Assembly (NCBI GenBank): GCA_024734495.1
Contig: JALMQS010000136.1
Location: forward strand, 3,105,150 to 3,169,149
Length of the DNA: 64,000 nucleotides
DNA from: Forficula auricularia
Taxonomy: Eukaryota; Arthropoda; Insecta; Dermaptera; Forficulidae
Direction: 5' to 3'
A program made the translations under genes and the position numbers. Positions 22,141-34,354 of this stretch are shown one piece after another. Each line of letters begins with the position of its first letter. Within the stretch, counting starts at the first letter, position 1. The notes under the pieces were generated by a model. That model worked only from the letters and a program-made list of their open reading frames with translations. It was not told the origin of the DNA and searched no databases.

Positions 22141-23040
22141 AATCCTTAAAAGTTGAGTATCAAACAAGTAAAATTCGACAAATAGCCGTATGTCTTTTTG
22201 CATATTTACGATAAAAACAAATTACATAACAAATACAAAATTAAAATTTTTGATATTTTTTTGTTTTTTAAATTACAAAAATTTCTTTATTTATTTGATT
22301 AGAAGAATACAAAAATTATATTTTCAAATACTTGTTCTGAACTCTTAGATAAAAAAGGCTTCTATTAAACTTTTCAGTAGGCTTCAATTTTAAACCCATT
22401 CCGTTCTCTCCTCCTATTTTTTAAATTTTATCGAAGTTTTCGATTGAACATTCCTAACTTAGATTTGTTGAAGGAAATTATTATTTAATTTTTTAGGGGA
22501 ACAGACTTGTCAAGGGGAGGCGTTGACACACAGCAGGATTTCAAAGTCAAAAGTCTTCTATTTAGTACAAATTCAACCAGATATAATCTTGTTTACACAC
22601 ACAGAAACAAAATTAAAATTAAAAAAAAAAATGAAATAAAAAATTATATAGGTACCAAAATATATAAAAATTTGGAGGCCATAGGTACCTATATAAAAAA
22701 TTATCTCTGTTTTGGGGTCCTCATTGAAAATTGTAGTCAAAAAATTATAGTATGAATAAATCTGCAATAACGAAATATATTCTTATTTCTATTTTGAGAA
22801 TTCTTAATTACATTAATTTAATTTTCGAAATCGATTACTATTAGTCTACTTTCTAGGTGATTCATAGATATCCTAATTATTTAGTTATATACAATGGAAA
22901 AAATAATTATCAAATTATATTTTATTTAAATGAAAATTGATATATTTTTTACATTCCTTTAATCAAAATCAATTTTAACAAATTTACCAACTCAAATTTT
23001 TATTTTAATTGAACATATTTATTATCATTATATAGTATAC
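22141..23040. other. Gene-free stretch
   Basis: Very AT-rich. Contains a small inverted pair around 'ataggtacc' (22,649 and 22,681). No gene. Confidence 0.4.
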
Positions 23041-23520
23041 TACCTGCTTCGGCGGCCCTCTTGCTAGCCAGAGGGCACGCCCACTGGACCCCCCAACCCA
23101 CGAACCCCCTCACCCCCAAAAAAAACAGCCAGCACCCCCACCCCCGCAACATGCACCCATACCCAACCTCCGCCCCCAACCCGCCCCCACCCACCTCGGA
23201 ACCCCACCTCTGTACCACCCCACTACGCCTCAGGAACCTCACCTGAACCCCCCACTCCACCAACCGTGGACTACCACCCCGAACCCCACCCACCTCACAC
23301 CTCACCCCGTGCCCTCCACCCTCACGCACCACACCCCGCCTAGCCCCCTGGATTCTTACCCCCCGCACCCCACCTCATACACTCCACCCCTACTCCGCCT
23401 CACCCCACTCCCTCGCCCCCTGCAACCTACTCCGCTTCACTCCCCGCATTCTACCCCTCCGCCCACACCACGTACCCTAACCCACCCCACTCTATTCCAC
23501 CCCCCGCACCCACCCAGTTT
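23041..23520. repeat. GC hairpin block and extreme C-rich tract
   Basis: 'tacctgcttcggcggccctc' followed by about 430 bases dominated by C, A and T with almost no G after 23,100. Open frames on both strands (23,000-23,368 and 23,061-23,596) are composition artefacts. The minus strand has many runs of three or more G. Similar tracts follow the TACCTGG hairpin blocks at 24.25 and 35.93 kb. Confidence 0.75.
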
Positions 23521-24065
23521 TTCCATTTCCAACTTTCTAGTGACCCACAGATTATGTATACAAAATTTGGTTGATCAAGAATTTTCATTTTTTTGACACC
23601 TCCCCCCCATTTTGGGTGGTTAGTTTTTGCATTTCTAGCTCTCTAGAGGCCCACAGATTATGTATACAAAATTTGGTGGAGTTTGCTCCAAGGGCAAGAA
23701 TTTAAATTTTCACCCCCCCCCCCCCCCTTTGGGTGTTTTTTTGGGGGAATTTTTTTTAAACAAAAGTTGTCAGAAATCACATCCCCTACAACTTTGCTCA
23801 AGAAAAAATTTGCCGTAGAGTTAAAAGTTTCGAAGTTATTTGATGATTTTCATTCGTGCGCCCACCCAAACCCCCTTCTGGGTTCAAAATATCAAAAAAA
23901 TATCAAAACGTTATATAGCTAAAAACGTAAGTTAGAAGACATCTGATGCAAATATGAAATTTTATTATAATCCCTTCAGCCCTTTTTACGTGAATCGTGA
24001 GCAACTTTTCGGAAACGACGAAAACATACATACAGACATACAGACAGATATACAGACAGGAATTT
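23521..24065 (+). repeat. Degenerate G-family-like repeat
   Basis: Two monomers with 'cagattatgtatacaaaatttgg' fragments and C runs, then a different 3' part ending in CAGACATA-type short repeats (24,030-24,060). Clearly related to G but divergent. Confidence 0.65.
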
Positions 24066-24251
24066 TGTTGAGGGTGTTTTCGTTCATAACTTTGCTTGAA
24101 ACGTGCGCAACCAAAATTTGGCGTGATTTGGAGCATTGTACAGACAAAACCTTAATTTTATATATATATATATATAGATTTAATTTAATTAGAAGTTTTT
24201 CGGTTAAATTAAATAAAGATTAAGTCGATCTTAAGAAGATATATTAATGTA

Positions 24252-24450
24252 TAACTACCTGGAGCCACCGAGCGATGCACGGTAACCAAATTAAAAAACA
24301 AACAAATATATATAGTACACCCCCTGAACCCCCCCCCCCCCCCCCCCACTGAAACCACGCACCTCGCCCCCACCACTGCACCCCCCACCCCGGATCCCCC
24401 ACAAATGCACCCCACCTCCTGCACCTCCCACATCCGTCCCACCCCGCACA
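24252..24450 (+). repeat. TACCTGG hairpin block and C-rich tract
   Basis: 'ctacctggagccaccgagc' with a stem mismatch (GATGCACGG), then a 22-base C run near 24,330 and C-rich DNA to 24,450. The minus-strand open frames (Gly/Trp/Val-rich) are artefacts. Confidence 0.7.
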
Positions 24451-25679
24451 CAGTTTTTGCATTTCTAGCTTTCTATAGAAAGATAGTCAGTCGTCCACAT
24501 AATATGTGTATATTTGCACACATTCATTCATATTAATAAACATAAAAAAATAAATAGGAAAATAATAATAAAAAAATAATGGTATAGGATCTGAAATCAA
24601 AACATAAAATTAAATAAGATTTGTTTCAAATTATATATAAAAAAAAGCCACTTCAACCACTTTATTTGTAAACACACCTGTTTTGTTATGATTTAGACAC
24701 CTGTTAATTAAAAACAAAAAAATCCCAATTTTAATACAATATAATAATAATATTTGGTATAAAGTATTAGTGTGTTTTAAAATTAAAAAAAAATTAAAAA
24801 TAAAAGATAATTGAAAAAAATGTAAACAAACTTTTTTATTGAGATTTTAATCTATCAATAATTACTTTAATTAAGAAAAGATCAATTAAGATGAAATTTG
24901 TCGAGGTCCAGGCCTAGCCAGATCGTTTTCTCATCCTCAAAACTTGTTAATAGAGTTGGTTTCATCAAAATCAGTAGAGCCGTTTTCAAAATAGAACTAA
25001 GATACAAATATATAAACAAACAATTTTTGCTTGTTTAATAAGAGTAGATATAATGTCTATATATAGGTGAATTAAATTAAAAGATGTATTTATTTACCTT
25101 GGGCTGGTTTTGGTGATTCCCGTGTTGGTTCATGTTGTTCCTCTGCTGATTCTTTGTCAGCGCCATCTAGCCAAGAAAAGAAAGAAGCACTATTGAAAGA
25201 AACCCCCGTTAACTGATTAGATTGGCCAGGCGGCAAAAATTCGCCGAAATATTTCAATAACGAATCATTTAAGGGAATCTCAATTGTAAATTTATATACC
25301 GGAAGTACCGTCTAAAAATTTTCATGGTTAGTGCAATGCAATACCACGCATAATCGCTAGAAAATTCAAACGTGTGCGGTCGTGGGATCCCCGTAAGGAA
25401 CGAAGTTCCTTACGCTATTTTAAAAATATTAGAGTTAATAAAATACTGCCAAAAATTTTATCCCCCTTAAAAAATCACACTCCATAAATACTGGCTATTA
25501 TTAATAATTGTATAACTCTATTATTTTCTATCAATATATTAAATATTGAAAATCAAAATGTGTATAAAATTACTATCTTTAGTTTTTAAAGTTGAGAAAT
25601 ATTTAAATAACGCTATATGAAATTAATATTATTTAAAAATTTTACATTATCTAATAAAAATAAATCAATTAACTTTATG
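24451..25679. other. Gene-free stretch with a repeat end
   Basis: 24,940-25,055 ('aaatcagtagagccgtttt ... gtttaataagagtagata') is a repeat terminus also seen at 40,228-40,258. The rest is AT-rich with no gene. Confidence 0.45.
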
Positions 25680-25682
25680 ATT

Positions 25683-25914
25683 AAAAGGCCAAACCGGGAC
25701 GCTCCGGAACCCTTTTGTCATAATTGCCACGATCGGGTGGAGGATGTGGATTAAATACTATTTGAATGTCCCATATATTCCGCAATTCGATATCCCGAAT
25801 TATATGACCCCGAATTTATAAACGATCTTTTGAAACTAATTGAAAACGAAAATCTTTTCAAAAAATTTCAAAATTTCGCCAAAGCAGCATTTCAAATTAT
25901 TATAGTATAATAAC
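25683..25914 (+). pseudogene. I/Jockey-type LINE C-terminal zinc finger fragment
   Basis: Translation gives RPNRDAPEPFCHNC, a stop where His is expected, then ILFECPIYSAIRYPELY and DPEFINDLLKLIENENLF. The C-x2-C ... ILFECP pattern is the zinc-finger-like end found after the RT (and RNase H) in I- and Jockey-type LINEs; compare the homologous CIPCDQL...ILFECPLY at 44.65 kb. It ends at a stop at 25,914, followed by a tandem-repeat 3' UTR. Confidence 0.65.
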
Positions 25915-25919
25915 AATCT

Positions 25920-26295
25920 AAATGTGAAGATGCGCGGACATTAAAATCCGCACATCTACGCATAAGAAATACCAACACAAACCATTCAACAATTGTACTT
26001 GAGATTTAATGGATAAGTTCTACTATGTGTTATTATTATATTTTAATATATAAACTGTATATCTCCATATAAGTTAAATGTGAACTGTAAATACATACCT
26101 CGGCGAATACATATATCGTGCAGAAACGCATAAATATTCATTGTGAACTAAAAATAAGCATAACCTTTATACTCGAACTGTAAATACGTAGCTCCACGAA
26201 CACACAGTTCGTGCAGCTGCGCATACTATTTATAGCGAACTAGAACCTAAGAAATGTAAATGTGCGGCATAACTCTGTGCTGCGCATACCTAGAA
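25920..26295 (+). repeat. Tandem repeats in LINE 3' UTR
   Basis: Two to three diverged units of about 85-120 bp with 'gaactgtaaatac', '(g)tgcag' and 'gcgcat(a)'. They lie directly downstream of the LINE C-terminus, an arrangement matched at 44,090-44,430. Confidence 0.6.
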
Positions 26296-28122
26296 AAAAC
26301 TCTGGTTACTAGAACCAGGCCACTCACAAAGCAAACCGTAAATGGGTATATTTAATATTTTCTTAGATATGGCTAGAACCAAATTGAACGAATCCACCTC
26401 CACGCGGTGTACACGGGCAATGCCTTTGGGGATTAATTAATCGTCAAAAGTAGCTAAGTGATTCTTAATAACCCTCCAATGTTAGTTAAATTCAATTCAG
26501 GGACAGGGGGTAGTGATGAGCCTTTGGGCTCCTTAAGCTATCACATAGAAAGTAAAATAGAGTGAGTGAGTGTACTCCTTCTAGCCTATATCGAGCTTAA
26601 GTTTCGAATTTCGTAGCTCTGAGACTTATGGTTGCGAAACGCAGAGGGGGTACATACATACATACGTACATACGCACTGACCAACGGATTTTGGACCCCT
26701 TTTTGGCCTCTGGGGACCACAATTTCCTGTTTTATGTCCTAAATCCGGTTCCCAACGATTAAGGGCAACGATTTCTTCTACCTAGAAGTTACAAAATGAA
26801 ATTAACTTTTTTCATCTCTGAGATACAAGCTCTCAAAGAGTCAGGACCCAGACTGGCCATCGCAATACTCTCCCATTATATTCTATAGAATATAAATGTG
26901 AAAGTAAGAAAATTAAAAGCGACATAAAATGGTCGATGCGTAGAAGGATGGTGTGATGATACAGGGAGGTGGTTTTAGTGGGTAGGAAACCTACACTCTG
27001 CTGGGAACGGGGCCAGTAGTGTCTTTTTTTGTGAAGATTTCACCTACCCAAGAGGAAAAAAAAATCTCTGTTATACCCTCTCCATTGAGTCAGTCGTCTG
27101 GAGGCGGCATTTCCGTTACGTGACTATATCTTCCAGTTAGTTTCTACCGCAAGCCCCGTGAAGGTACTTCGTTCCAATAAAATTTTTTAAATTACTATTT
27201 GAATAGCCTCAGTAGCTATGGATTCGAAACTTGTTGATTTATTCTTAATTTGACACAAATTTCAGAATAAAGCTACTCACAAGCTTCAAGATCATCTCAA
27301 ATGTAATTATTTAAATAATAATTATTAAATTTAAAAAATTCTAAATTTTAACATATAGGCTTTTATAATATTTGACTTGGAGGGCCTAATCTTATTTAAT
27401 TTGTATTAGTACTTTATTTTTTATTTTTAGTTGAATTTATCACTTTGAAAAGGGTTCATTTTTTAAAGGCTAAACAATTTTAGTAATATATCGACTGCAG
27501 CTAATCAAATGCCTACCTCTATCTCTCCGTACAATCTTTAGTTGTCTAAGCGGTATATCCGATATAATCAAAAAATACTGTATTATAAAATCCTTAGTAA
27601 CACAATGTTCGAAACTACATGTTTACTATATATAATAGTTTAGAACTTTGTGCAACTTGGGATATAGCTGAAGCCCAGATCCTCGTCCGGGCCGATATAT
27701 TCTTTTTTTGATTATGATATTTTATATCATATCGAGATTTTCTGATTTTGGAAAAATTGTAATTTTTTAAATATTTGGGCTCAAACAAGTAAAATTGCCA
27801 GAGATGTCATGTTTGAACTACTAGATCTTCAAGCAAACATGACAACGTATTTTACTACATTTGTTGTTCAATTTTTGTATATTAAGGGTATATTGATGTA
27901 TATTGATGCATTCAGACAGAGAGTTAAAAGTAAAACAATTCTGAAAAATTGTGATATATTCTTATGTCCACAAATTAGCCGTTTTCATGTTAAAATCATG
28001 TTTATAATAAAAGTTAAGATATTTAGATAAGTAATTATTTTATTTCTATCATTGTTAAATAGTTTTCGATCAAATAATCTAGAAAATATATAAACAAGCT
28101 TCACTTTTTCAATGAATATTAA
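26296..28122. other. Gene-free stretch with one decayed repeat
   Basis: 26,500-26,910 has the style of the H family ('...catcgcaatactctcccat...' and CATA short repeats near 26,650) but is too diverged to align by eye. 27,000-28,122 is AT-rich without a credible gene; a 73-codon frame at 27,809 has no domain. Confidence 0.4.
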
Positions 28123-28738
28123 ATAAACTGCAACGCATCGTTGCTAAACTTTATCCAAATTCATTTGAAATATTAATATGTTCTTGAGTAAAGTACTTTA
28201 AAATATAATTTTACTAAAAACTTTATTTAACCTTTTTTGTGGTCCCCAAGGTACTTAATTAGGATATTAAATTTGATCAAAATTGGTTAAGTCATTTTCA
28301 AGATATTTAGAAAAAACTAAAAAAGTACTGAAATAAAGTACTAATGTTTGTGGACCGATATGTACCAAAAACTAATCAGCGCTTCATTTTGTTAAACTAA
28401 TGGTAGGTTTTCAATTTCATTTCAATCAGCGCAAAGGTGTGGAAAAAATCGTGGACGAAAAAAACGATAACACACACACACACATATATACATCCATCCA
28501 TTCATCCCCACGCACTTCCAAAAAAAATGGCACTGTTTGGCCTCTCGACGAGATCCCAGGTAATTTTTGGCAAAACCGTCACGTGCTAAAATTCAATCTC
28601 ATTGAATACTTCAATTTGTGACCTTAATTGAGTCTATGGGTTCCGTAGTCTTTACCTGAGGACCCTTTGAAGTCGCGCTTGCCGCGAGAGCGATTCCAAT
28701 ACTTTCTCCCATGCTTCGCATTGGATAAAGTAAAAAAT
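28123..28738 (-). repeat. H-family repeat, copy 1
   Basis: Reverse complement of 42,255-42,860 over its full length: 'gaagtcgcgcttgccgcgag', 'acgagatcccaggtaat', 'tttgtggaccgatatgtacc'. It differs by an expanded CA/CATC tract at 28,471-28,500. A short piece also occurs at 38,130-38,185. Non-coding. Confidence 0.85.
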
Positions 28739-29400
28739 CGAATTCTCCAAAACTTGTAGCAGGACATGAATGGAAACTTCAGCCAGTTTATCTAAATTTT
28801 TTTATGCGTAAGTGGACTTAAGTAAAAAACATGGATCGTGTAATTGAGGTTTAACGTCTGTTTCGACACCTCCTTAGCTAGGAGGGTTGCAGGGTGCAAG
28901 AGCAGCAGCGCCTCCCCTCGGGATAGGGTGTCGCTATTTCTGCAGCCGCCTCTCTCGATGACAATTCGAGTGGATCCGTTTGGAATTGTCACTGGGCAAA
29001 CCCTTTTTCAGAGCAAATGATCTCTTCTCTGTCCCGAGGAGCGGAGGAATTGAATCCAGTTTTATATTAAGCAATTATTGCCTAGCAACCGACTTGACAT
29101 TCACAGCCTTGCCCATAACGGTATTTATTTGTTTTTATTTCCATTACTTAGCTACAAGAAATAGAAACGGCGGTTTCTATATAATAAGTAATGGAAATCA
29201 TGTTTACATGAAACAAATTAAGTGGAAATCTTTCTTTAAGTTTCATCGTCCTCGGAGTCCAAAAAGTGGATTTAAGAAAATTGCTGAGTCTATTAGTGTA
29301 CAAGTTGGGTGAATATGTATATCTTTGTCTCTTTCTCATTCTGGTGAGTTTGCCTATGTATGTGTGAGAAGGTTACCAATTTTTCAACCAGGCAATTATT
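28739..29400. other. Gene-free stretch, locally GC-richer
   Basis: 28,860-29,000 has higher GC than the surroundings. An open frame of 110 codons (28,980-29,312) has no recognisable domain, and the minus strand is open over part of it. Confidence 0.4.
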
Positions 29401-29404
29401 ATGA

Positions 29405-29620
29405 ATTGTAAAGATTTTGTTTTGCCGAGATAGTAGCAGAGTTGTTGATTCATAAAGAGAAATCAAGTTGATTGTCAGTTACTTTCTGTTGCTACTGAAG
29501 ATGGGTTAGCCACCCGAAATATATATATATATATATTGAGATTAAATTCTCTCCAAAAATAAATTTGTTTTATTTTTATATCTTAATGTGAATCCTACCA
29601 AGTATTTTTTATCCAATAAC
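29405..29620 (+). mobile_element. N-type repeat joined to hammerhead-like element
   Basis: 29,410-29,480 matches the short repeat at 10.7, 16.5 and 55.8 kb. Then CTGAAGA (29,495), hairpin TGGGttagccaCCC, GAAA (29,516) and an AT run. The downstream text to 29,620 ('atatcttaatgtgaa', 'gtattttttatccaataa') equals the 3' arm at 49,797-49,838, which shows the uninterrupted form of that element. Stem I is poor here. Confidence 0.55.
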
Positions 29621-29649
29621 TTACTTAGTACGTTTCGCAGGTAATGAAG

Positions 29650-30905
29650 ACAACATCGTGTAAGCTCGCTTATATAGTTTGTTTGGCACTGACTTCAAAG
29701 TGATTTCATGTAATAATTTCATCGTTTAGTTGTAACTACCATAAATTAGATAATTATTTTATACATTTTAGTGAATTTTATTTTATTTTTGAGTTCTTAT
29801 TATTTTAATTGTTGCATTTATTTTTTTGAAGTCGGTTTTTTTTCTAAAAATTATTTTTATTTTTCTCTTTTTAGTGATGTTATGAATAGTGACTAATGAT
29901 AATACCTTACAAGCATCTCCTAAGAGAAAGATTCGGGCGAAGGAATCAGAAATTGATGATAAAATTCAATTCATAAATAGAGAAATTATCTTGAAACGTT
30001 AGCGTGTTTTAAATGAACGTTTTAAGATTGTTTTTTTATAAAAGATTTTATTTATTATAATTTCGATTATTTGCACATAAGAATTCGAGATTTCCGTTAT
30101 TTTGTCATTGATCATATCCTCAGAATTTGACCAAATTAATATGCAACTACCACTAAGCTACCCCCTTTCCAATAAAGAAAGAATCATCGAAATCGCTGCA
30201 TAAACAAAGAAGTTATGCCTGAACATACATAACGAAAAAGGTCCGATGCCAATGAAAATTATACGGGACCAATCGGAAAATATTCTGAACCCAATTTATT
30301 TATTTTTTTATAAAAGATTTTATTTATTATAATTTCGATTATTTACTCATAAGAATTGGAGATTTCCGTTATTTTGTCATTGATCATATCATCAGAACTT
30401 GACCAAATTGATTAGTCACCACCCCTAAAGTATCCCCTTTCCAATAAAAAATAATAATTGAAATCGGTTCATAAACAAAAAAGTTATGTATGAACATATA
30501 TAGCATAAAAGATCCAATACGAATTAAATTTATACGGGACAATCGGCGACTATACTGAACCCAAGGCAAAAAAATCATCAAAATCGGTCCATATGGTAAA
30601 GAGAAATAGACGAACAAACATAATTAGAATTTGACCAATTTAATATGTGACCACCGCTAAGGTACCCCCTTTCTAATAAAGGAAGAATAATTGAAATCTG
30701 TCCATAAACATAAAAGTTATGAGTGAACATACATAACAAAAATGGTCCAATGCCAATGAAAAAAAAACGAGATCAATGGGGAACTAGACTAAAGCCAATA
30801 AAAAAAAATAATCGAAATTGGTCCACATGGTAAAGAGAAATAAATGTTCAATCATATTCTGTTGAATTGATAACCTCCTCCTTTTTTCAAAGTCGGTTAA
30901 TTAGA
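29650..30905 (-). repeat. F-family repeat, copy 2 (long)
   Basis: Runs from the palindrome centre ('gcactgacttcaaagtgatt') through 'gttgcatttatttttttgaagtcgg', the coding-like block at 29,905-30,002 and several diverged repeats of the 'gaccaaattaatatg ... aatcggtccata' text, to the 'aacctcctcc' end at 30,880. Internal segments are tandemly duplicated (30,060-30,290, 30,300-30,600 and 30,630-30,870). Confidence 0.8.
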
Positions 30906-31235
30906 CAGATACTAGGTACTGGTAGGTACACACCAAAAGTAAATCTTTTCAATTAAAAACAATTTTTTCTGCTTGCCTCTCTTCTTAAGTTTATATTATA
31001 ACCACGTCTTTATTTTGTATTTTTTTCCTGAAATTATGTGGCGCCAGAATGAACTTTCTACGACTTTTCGTTCTTGAATTATCATGGGTATAGGAATCCA
31101 GACAAACAGACAGGAAAAAAATAATCCTTGAACATTATTTTTTTCTTCAGGCGTTTCTTAGCATCATGTGTAGTAAATTCGTAAATAAATATAATAATCA
31201 AATAAATATATAATAAAGATTTTTATCTATTTACG

Positions 31236-31320
31236 AGCAGTACCTGGCGTGCCTACGGCACGACCGGCACCGCTCGGCCCTCCGGGCTGGTGGCCCTGGC
31301 GGGCAGCGTCTCGAGATGTG
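31236..31320 (+). repeat. GC-rich hairpin block
   Basis: 'tacctggcgtgcctacggca' and 'ggccctccgggctggtggcc' and 'cagcgtctcg', in AT-rich surroundings. The hairpin CGTGCC-ta-CGGCACG is obvious. Same design as 20,765-20,815 and, inverted, 4,222-4,275. Confidence 0.7.
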
Positions 31321-32149
31321 ATTATTAGCTGTCCGTAATTATATGTTTTGAAAAAATATTTTTTTGAATAATGAATATTGATCAAAGAAAGATGAAAAAA
31401 TATCATTAAATGCTTTATAAATACTTTATTAGAGCATGCAACCATTTCTCTCGAAATTCCCGATCGGTTGGAAACCTATTTCTTTTTAATAATACATTTC
31501 AATATTTAAATTTATCTAAAAAGTGTCTCTAAATTAATTATATATAATAATTTTAAAATTAATTTATCTACTAAAATTTCAAATGACCCGCGCAGTAATA
31601 AATTAAGAATTAATCTCATTATCCCATTAAATCATATCTCATTAAAACTTATATTATAAATTAAATATATATAATATATATATATTTTAAAATTAATTTG
31701 TCTACTAAAATTTTAAGAATTTATATTTTTCTTAAATTCAAAAAAAAAATTAATTTTCGCGGTATGAATTATTTCCAAAAATTAAATATATATTAATATA
31801 TAATATATTTAAAATTAATAAATTTGTCTACTAAAATTTCAAATGAGACACGCCGTAAATCTAATATTCTAAGCTATATAGAGGAATATATTAATATATA
31901 GAGATATTATAGATATATAATATAGAGAATAGATATGTTTTATTTGTAAAATTTGACAATATAACAACTGTCATTGAATATTAGTTGCTTTTTCTCCCAC
32001 ATGTTCCTTGCTGCGCCACGGGTACTGTCGGACAATGGCTTTTATATATAAAGATTCCAGTATTTCACTGTTGCGGGTGGTGACTTTTCAACCATGGTGT
32101 CCAGAAAAGAACCCTTCATTTATTACAAGCTTTTATTAAGTTTGCTCTG
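31321..32149. other. Gene-free, extremely AT-rich stretch
   Basis: 31,500-31,940 consists of diverged repeats of 'aaattaatttgtctactaaaattt' (31,553, 31,689 and 31,810). No gene. Confidence 0.5.
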
Positions 32150-32179
32150 TTTGTTTTTTTATACTTATCTCCATTTTAC

Positions 32180-32835
32180 AAAATCCATGTGGACCGATTT
32201 CGATGATTCTTTTTATATTGGAAAGGGGGTACCTTAGGGGTGGTTCCATATTAATTTGGTCAAGTTTTGATGATAAAATAAATGACGAAATAACGTAAAT
32301 CTCCAATTCTTATGAGCAAATAATCGAAATTTTAATAAATAAAATCTTTTATAAAAAATATCTTAAAACATTCATTTAAAAACCCGCTAACGTTTCGAGA
32401 TAATTTCTCTATTTATGAATTGAATTTTGAAGGAGACAATAAAAATTCTGCTACCCTCAGGACAAGAACTTTCTTATTGAATTTTATTATCAATTTCTGA
32501 TTCCTTCGCCCGAATCTTTCTCTTACGAGATGCATGCAAGGTATTATCATAAGTCACTATTCTTAACATCACGAAAAAGAGAAAAATAAAATAATTTTTA
32601 GAAAAAAAAAAATAAAACCGTCTTCAAAAATACTAAATGCTACAAATAAAATAATAAGAACTTAAAAATCAGATAAAATGATCTAGAAGGTATAAAATAA
32701 TTATCTAATCTAGTTACAACTAAACGACGAAATATTAACATGAAATCACTTTTTGAAGTCGGTGCTAAACAAACTACCTATATAACCGAGCTTACCCGCC
32801 AAACGCACTAAGTAAATAATTTAAAAAAAAATAAA
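32180..32835 (+). repeat. F-family repeat, copy 3
   Basis: From 'gtggaccgatttcgatgat' to 'gaagtcggtgctaaacaaac' and the palindrome centre. Contains the coding-like block (32,392-32,530), which is split by a 47-bp insertion. Confidence 0.8.
32429..32475 (+). mobile_element. 47-bp insertion with 10-bp target duplication
   Basis: Flanked by ATTGAATTTT on both sides (32,419-32,428 and 32,476-32,485). The other F copies show the empty site with a single 'attgaattt'. The insert contains 'aggagacaataaaaa', which also occurs at 14,352 and, diverged and inverted, at 34,570 and 38,670. Confidence 0.7.
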
Positions 32836-32842
32836 TAAATAA

Positions 32843-33530
32843 AACCGACTTCAAAAAATTAAATGCAACAAAAAAATAAACTAAAAGGTAAAAAATAATT
32901 ATCTTATTTAGTTACAACTAAACGACGAAATATTAACATGAAATTACTTTTTGAAGTCGGTGCCAAACATATACCTTTTATGAATCGCACTCGACGGATC
33001 TTAGTACGTTTGGAAGGTATGCTTATAATATAGCTTGTTTGGTACCGACATCGACATCAAAAAGTAATTTCATGTTAATATTTCGTCGTTTAGTTGTAAC
33101 TAACTAAGATAATAATTATTTTATACCTTTTAGTGTATTTTATTTGTTGCATTTAATTTTTTGAAGTCGGTTTTATTTTTCTTAAAAATTATTTTTATTT
33201 TTCTCTTTTTAGTGATGTTATTAATAGTGATCATATCATAAGAACTTGACCAAATTAATATTGCACCATCTCTAAAATACCCCCTTTCGAACAAAAAAAG
33301 AATCATCGAAATCGGTTCATAAACAAAGAAGTTAGGCCTAAACAAACCTAACAAAAAAGGTCTAATACCTATGAAAAAAAAATGGGACCAATCGGAAGGT
33401 AGACTGAACCCAATGCAAATTTTTTTTTTCAAAATCTGTTCACATTTGGTGGACATATGAGGTAACATAGGCATAAAAAAAAAATCAGTCGAATAGATAA
33501 CCTCCTCTTTTTTTGAAGTCGGTTAAAAAT
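32843..33530 (-). repeat. F-family repeat, copy 4
   Basis: Contains both inverted arms ('cgacttcaaaaaattaaatg' and its complement at 33,140-33,165) around 'ggtgccaaacatatacc', then the 'gaatcatcgaaatcggttca' text and 'aacctcctc' at 33,500. Confidence 0.8.
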
Positions 33531-33540
33531 CCGTCTAGTT

Positions 33541-33720
33541 CGATTCATAAAATGTATATGTTTGGCACCGACTTCAAAAAGTAATTTCATGTAACAATTT
33601 CATAGTTTAGTTGTAACTAAATTAGATCATTATTTTATACCTTTTAGTGCATTTTATTTGATTTTTGAGTTCTTATTATTTTATTTGTTGCATTGAATTT
33701 TTTTGAAGTTGGTTTTATCA
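33541..33720 (-). repeat. F-family fragment
   Basis: 'tttggcaccgacttcaaaaa' through 'tttgaagttggttttatc'. One arm only. Confidence 0.75.
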
Positions 33721-34354
33721 GTCATTATTATGTTCCGCAATTTCGTATTTTTTTGTCATGTAGCAATTTTAGGGATGCGCACAGCATCCATGGACAGGAC
33801 GCCACTGCTATATTCTGTTTGATAAAAACTAGAGTTGTTTTGGCCACCCTACTAGACTAGACTCATCCCCGTGCAAAGGTTGTTGTCCTGTTTGGTTGGT
33901 TGCAGCCATGTCTTTGTCTAGGTGTCCTCTACAGATAGGAAGACGAGGTGATGGCTTCCATTTTCTATCATCTATCATAGGCCTAGCTAGGCAATGGGTT
34001 TCCGATCCCCCCACTTGAGGCCCCTTCTCTTGAGCAACCTATCCCTTCCACTAACCTGAGGTCCAGACGCCTTTATGGCGGCGACTCCGTCTGCAGCACA
34101 CCATCTTGAAAAAAAAGAAGAGAAAAAAAATTAGAAAAATACAGAAATCTCCATTCAGTACGGGTAAGAAACCTGCCTTGGCAGAGATTTCGCCAAGAGG
34201 AGCCAGACTTGATCCAACTGGTTTCGGTCCCTAAGCCGTAGCCACCTTCACGTCACTTCACCAGTTATTGGAGTTGCTTTTTTATTCAAGATTGAGGAGT
34301 TTTTTTTTTTGAGTGTGATTTTTAATTTATATTTAATACTATATTCAAGGTGGC
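33721..34354. other. Gene-free stretch, locally GC-richer
   Basis: 33,830-34,260 is less AT-rich than its surroundings but shows no coding frame with a domain. Confidence 0.4.

Noticed and set aside
23000..23596. Open frames on both strands in the C-rich tract
   Set aside because: Pro/Thr/His-rich on one strand, Gly/Val/Arg-rich on the other. They come from base composition, with no domain.
28980..29312. 110-codon open frame as a host gene
   Set aside because: No recognisable domain, partly open on the other strand, no visible splice pattern or partner exon.
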